DNA of 20,332 nucleotides from contig CAAEAB010000153.1 of NCBI GenBank assembly GCA_900753685.1, positions 1-20,332 on the forward strand, read 5' to 3'. This document shows, piece by piece, positions 19,568 through 20,332 of the stretch (positions are counted from its first letter, which is position 1; every line of letters begins with the position of its first letter). The stretch comes from Lachnospiraceae bacterium (GTDB lineage: Bacteria; Bacillota; Clostridia; Lachnospirales; Lachnospiraceae). Made by a program: the position numbers and the translations under genes. The notes below the pieces were generated by a model. It ran no database searches. It saw only the letters and a list, made by a program, of their open reading frames with translations, and was not told where the DNA came from.

Positions 19568-20119
19568 ATGGAAAAATATATTAATGCACCCTTAAAGGAT
19601 GAAACGATCAGAGAATTAAAATCGGGAGATTATGTTTATATTACAGGAACGATTTATACAGCCAGAGATGCAGCTCATAAACGGATGTATGAAGCTATGA
19701 TGGCAAATGAAGCAATTCCTATGAATTTGGAAAATAATATTATTTATTATATGGGGCCTTCACCAGCCAGAGAAGGTCGTCCGATTGGTTCAGCAGGTCC
19801 GACAACAAGCAGCCGGATGGATAAATATGCCCCAAAGCTTATGGATTGTGGATTAAAAGGAATGATTGGCAAGGGAAAACGTTCGAAAGAAGTTGTCGAA
19901 GCTATTACACGGAATAAGGCGGTTTATTTTGCTGCAGTTGGCGGCGCTGGAGCTTTATTATCAAAAGCTATTAAAAAATCTACGGTGATTGCTTATGATG
20001 ATTTGGGAACAGAGGCTATAAGAAAACTTGAAGTAAAAAATCTGCCAGCCATTGTAGTTATTGATTCAGAAGGGCATAATCTTTATGAAACAGTTATAGA
20101 GGAATATCGTCATATTTGA
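19568..20119 (+). CDS. Class I fumarate hydratase, beta subunit
   Basis: The product is the 183-residue C-terminal half of class I fumarase as a separate subunit. Motifs are TGTIYTARDAAHKRM (catalytic-region segment), YMGPSPAREGRPIGSAGPTTSSRMD, and MIGKGKRSKEVVEAI, followed by YFAAVGGAGALL. In single-chain fumarases (E. coli FumA/B) these lie after the [4Fe-4S] half; the split form is usual in anaerobic Firmicutes. A strong AAGGAGA ribosome site precedes the ATG. The spacing to the alpha gene indicates one bicistronic message. No convincing terminator is seen downstream before the tRNA promoter. Confidence 0.9.
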   Translation: MEKYINAPLKDETIRELKSGDYVYITGTIYTARDAAHKRMYEAMMANEAIPMNLENNIIYYMGPSPAREGRPIGSAGPTTSSRMDKYAPKLMDCGLKGMIGKGKRSKEVVEAITRNKAVYFAAVGGAGALLSKAIKKSTVIAYDDLGTEAIRKLEVKNLPAIVVIDSEGHNLYETVIEEYRHI

Positions 20120-20201
20120 TTTGTACTATATATCAAATAAAAATTAAGAAAAAATCTATATCTTGTGGCGTGAAAAAAATTAAAAAAATGTAAAAAATAC
20201 G

Positions 20202-20231
20202 TTGACAAGCTTGATAAATATGTATTATAAT
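20202..20231 (+). promoter_or_regulatory. Promoter of the tRNA-Ser gene
   Basis: A perfect TTGACA (20202-20207) and a perfect TATAAT (20226-20231) are separated by 18 bases. The start would be near 20238, giving a leader of about 44 bases before the tRNA. The rest of the 20120-20281 spacer is AT-rich with no gene. Confidence 0.9.
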
Positions 20232-20281
20232 AGATAAGCACTGAAAAAGTGTGTTAAAAATTTCATAATTTTTAGCTATTC

Positions 20282-20332
20282 GGAGAAGTACTCAAGAGGC
20301 CGAAGAGGTGCCCCTGCTAAGGGTATAGGTCG
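20282..20332 (+). tRNA. tRNA-Ser (GCU anticodon), 3' end outside window
   Basis: The sequence begins with acceptor strand GGAGAAG and a D-arm (TACTCAAGAGGCCGAAGAGG). The anticodon stem TGCCC/GGGTA carries loop CTGCTAA with anticodon GCT at 20316-20318, reading AGC/AGU serine codons. The start of the long variable arm (ATAGGTCG) is visible, as expected for a serine tRNA. The remainder lies beyond base 20332. Confidence 0.93.

Noticed and set aside
20114..20138. ATTTGAT/ATCAAAT stem over the fumarase beta stop codon as a terminator
   Set aside because: The stem is A/T-rich with an 11-base loop and is followed by an A-run, not a T-run.

Overview
The window is the chromosomal replication-origin region of a low-to-mid GC Gram-positive bacterium. 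The best fit is class Clostridia, probably family Lachnospiraceae. The evidence is the Firmicutes gene order (rsmG-mnmG-mnmE-jag-yidC-yidD-rnpA-rpmH, oriC, dnaA-dnaN-yaaA-recF-gyrB-gyrA), the 44-residue ribosomal protein L34, good Shine-Dalgarno sites before most genes, and near-consensus sigma-A-type promoters. I cannot name a genus. No mobile element, CRISPR array or broken core gene is visible.

Left arm (1-7591): genes read leftward, away from the origin. A strong promoter (7638-7666) drives rpmH, followed by a hairpin that overlaps the rpmH stop codon, then rnpA, yidD, yidC and jag. A second, perfect 11-bp hairpin separates jag from the tRNA-modification genes mnmE and mnmG and the 16S rRNA methyltransferase rsmG. 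At the left edge a truncated alpha/beta-hydrolase-like gene converges on rsmG with a 4-base gap; its catalytic motifs look degenerate.

Origin: DnaA boxes lie both upstream of dnaA (7693-7941) and between dnaA and dnaN (9368-9659). The second block has the layout known from the Bacillus subtilis unwinding site: two adjacent DnaA boxes, a run of CTA-type DnaA-trios, then an AT-only stretch. By hand count, dnaA is slightly C-rich on the + strand, like the left arm, whereas dnaN and gyrB are G-rich. This independently places the replication switch point at the dnaA-dnaN spacer.

Right arm (8017-20332): dnaA has its own promoter. dnaN, an S4-domain gene (yaaA), recF, gyrB, gyrA, a metallo-beta-lactamase-fold gene and a CPA2-type cation/proton antiporter are packed with overlaps or gaps under 20 bases. 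They look like one operon ending at a terminator at 18612-18657. The tail of that terminator contains the -35 of a promoter for a two-subunit class I fumarase. A strong promoter then leads to a tRNA-Ser (GCU) cut by the window end.

Overall this is mostly ordinary core genome; I see no wholly new system. The points most worth checking are the origin architecture, two exact DnaA boxes 30 bases apart inside the metallo-beta-lactamase gene, the two intra-operon hairpins, the coupling of gyrase with an ion antiporter, and unusual residues in RnpA, GyrA, YidC and the hydrolase.
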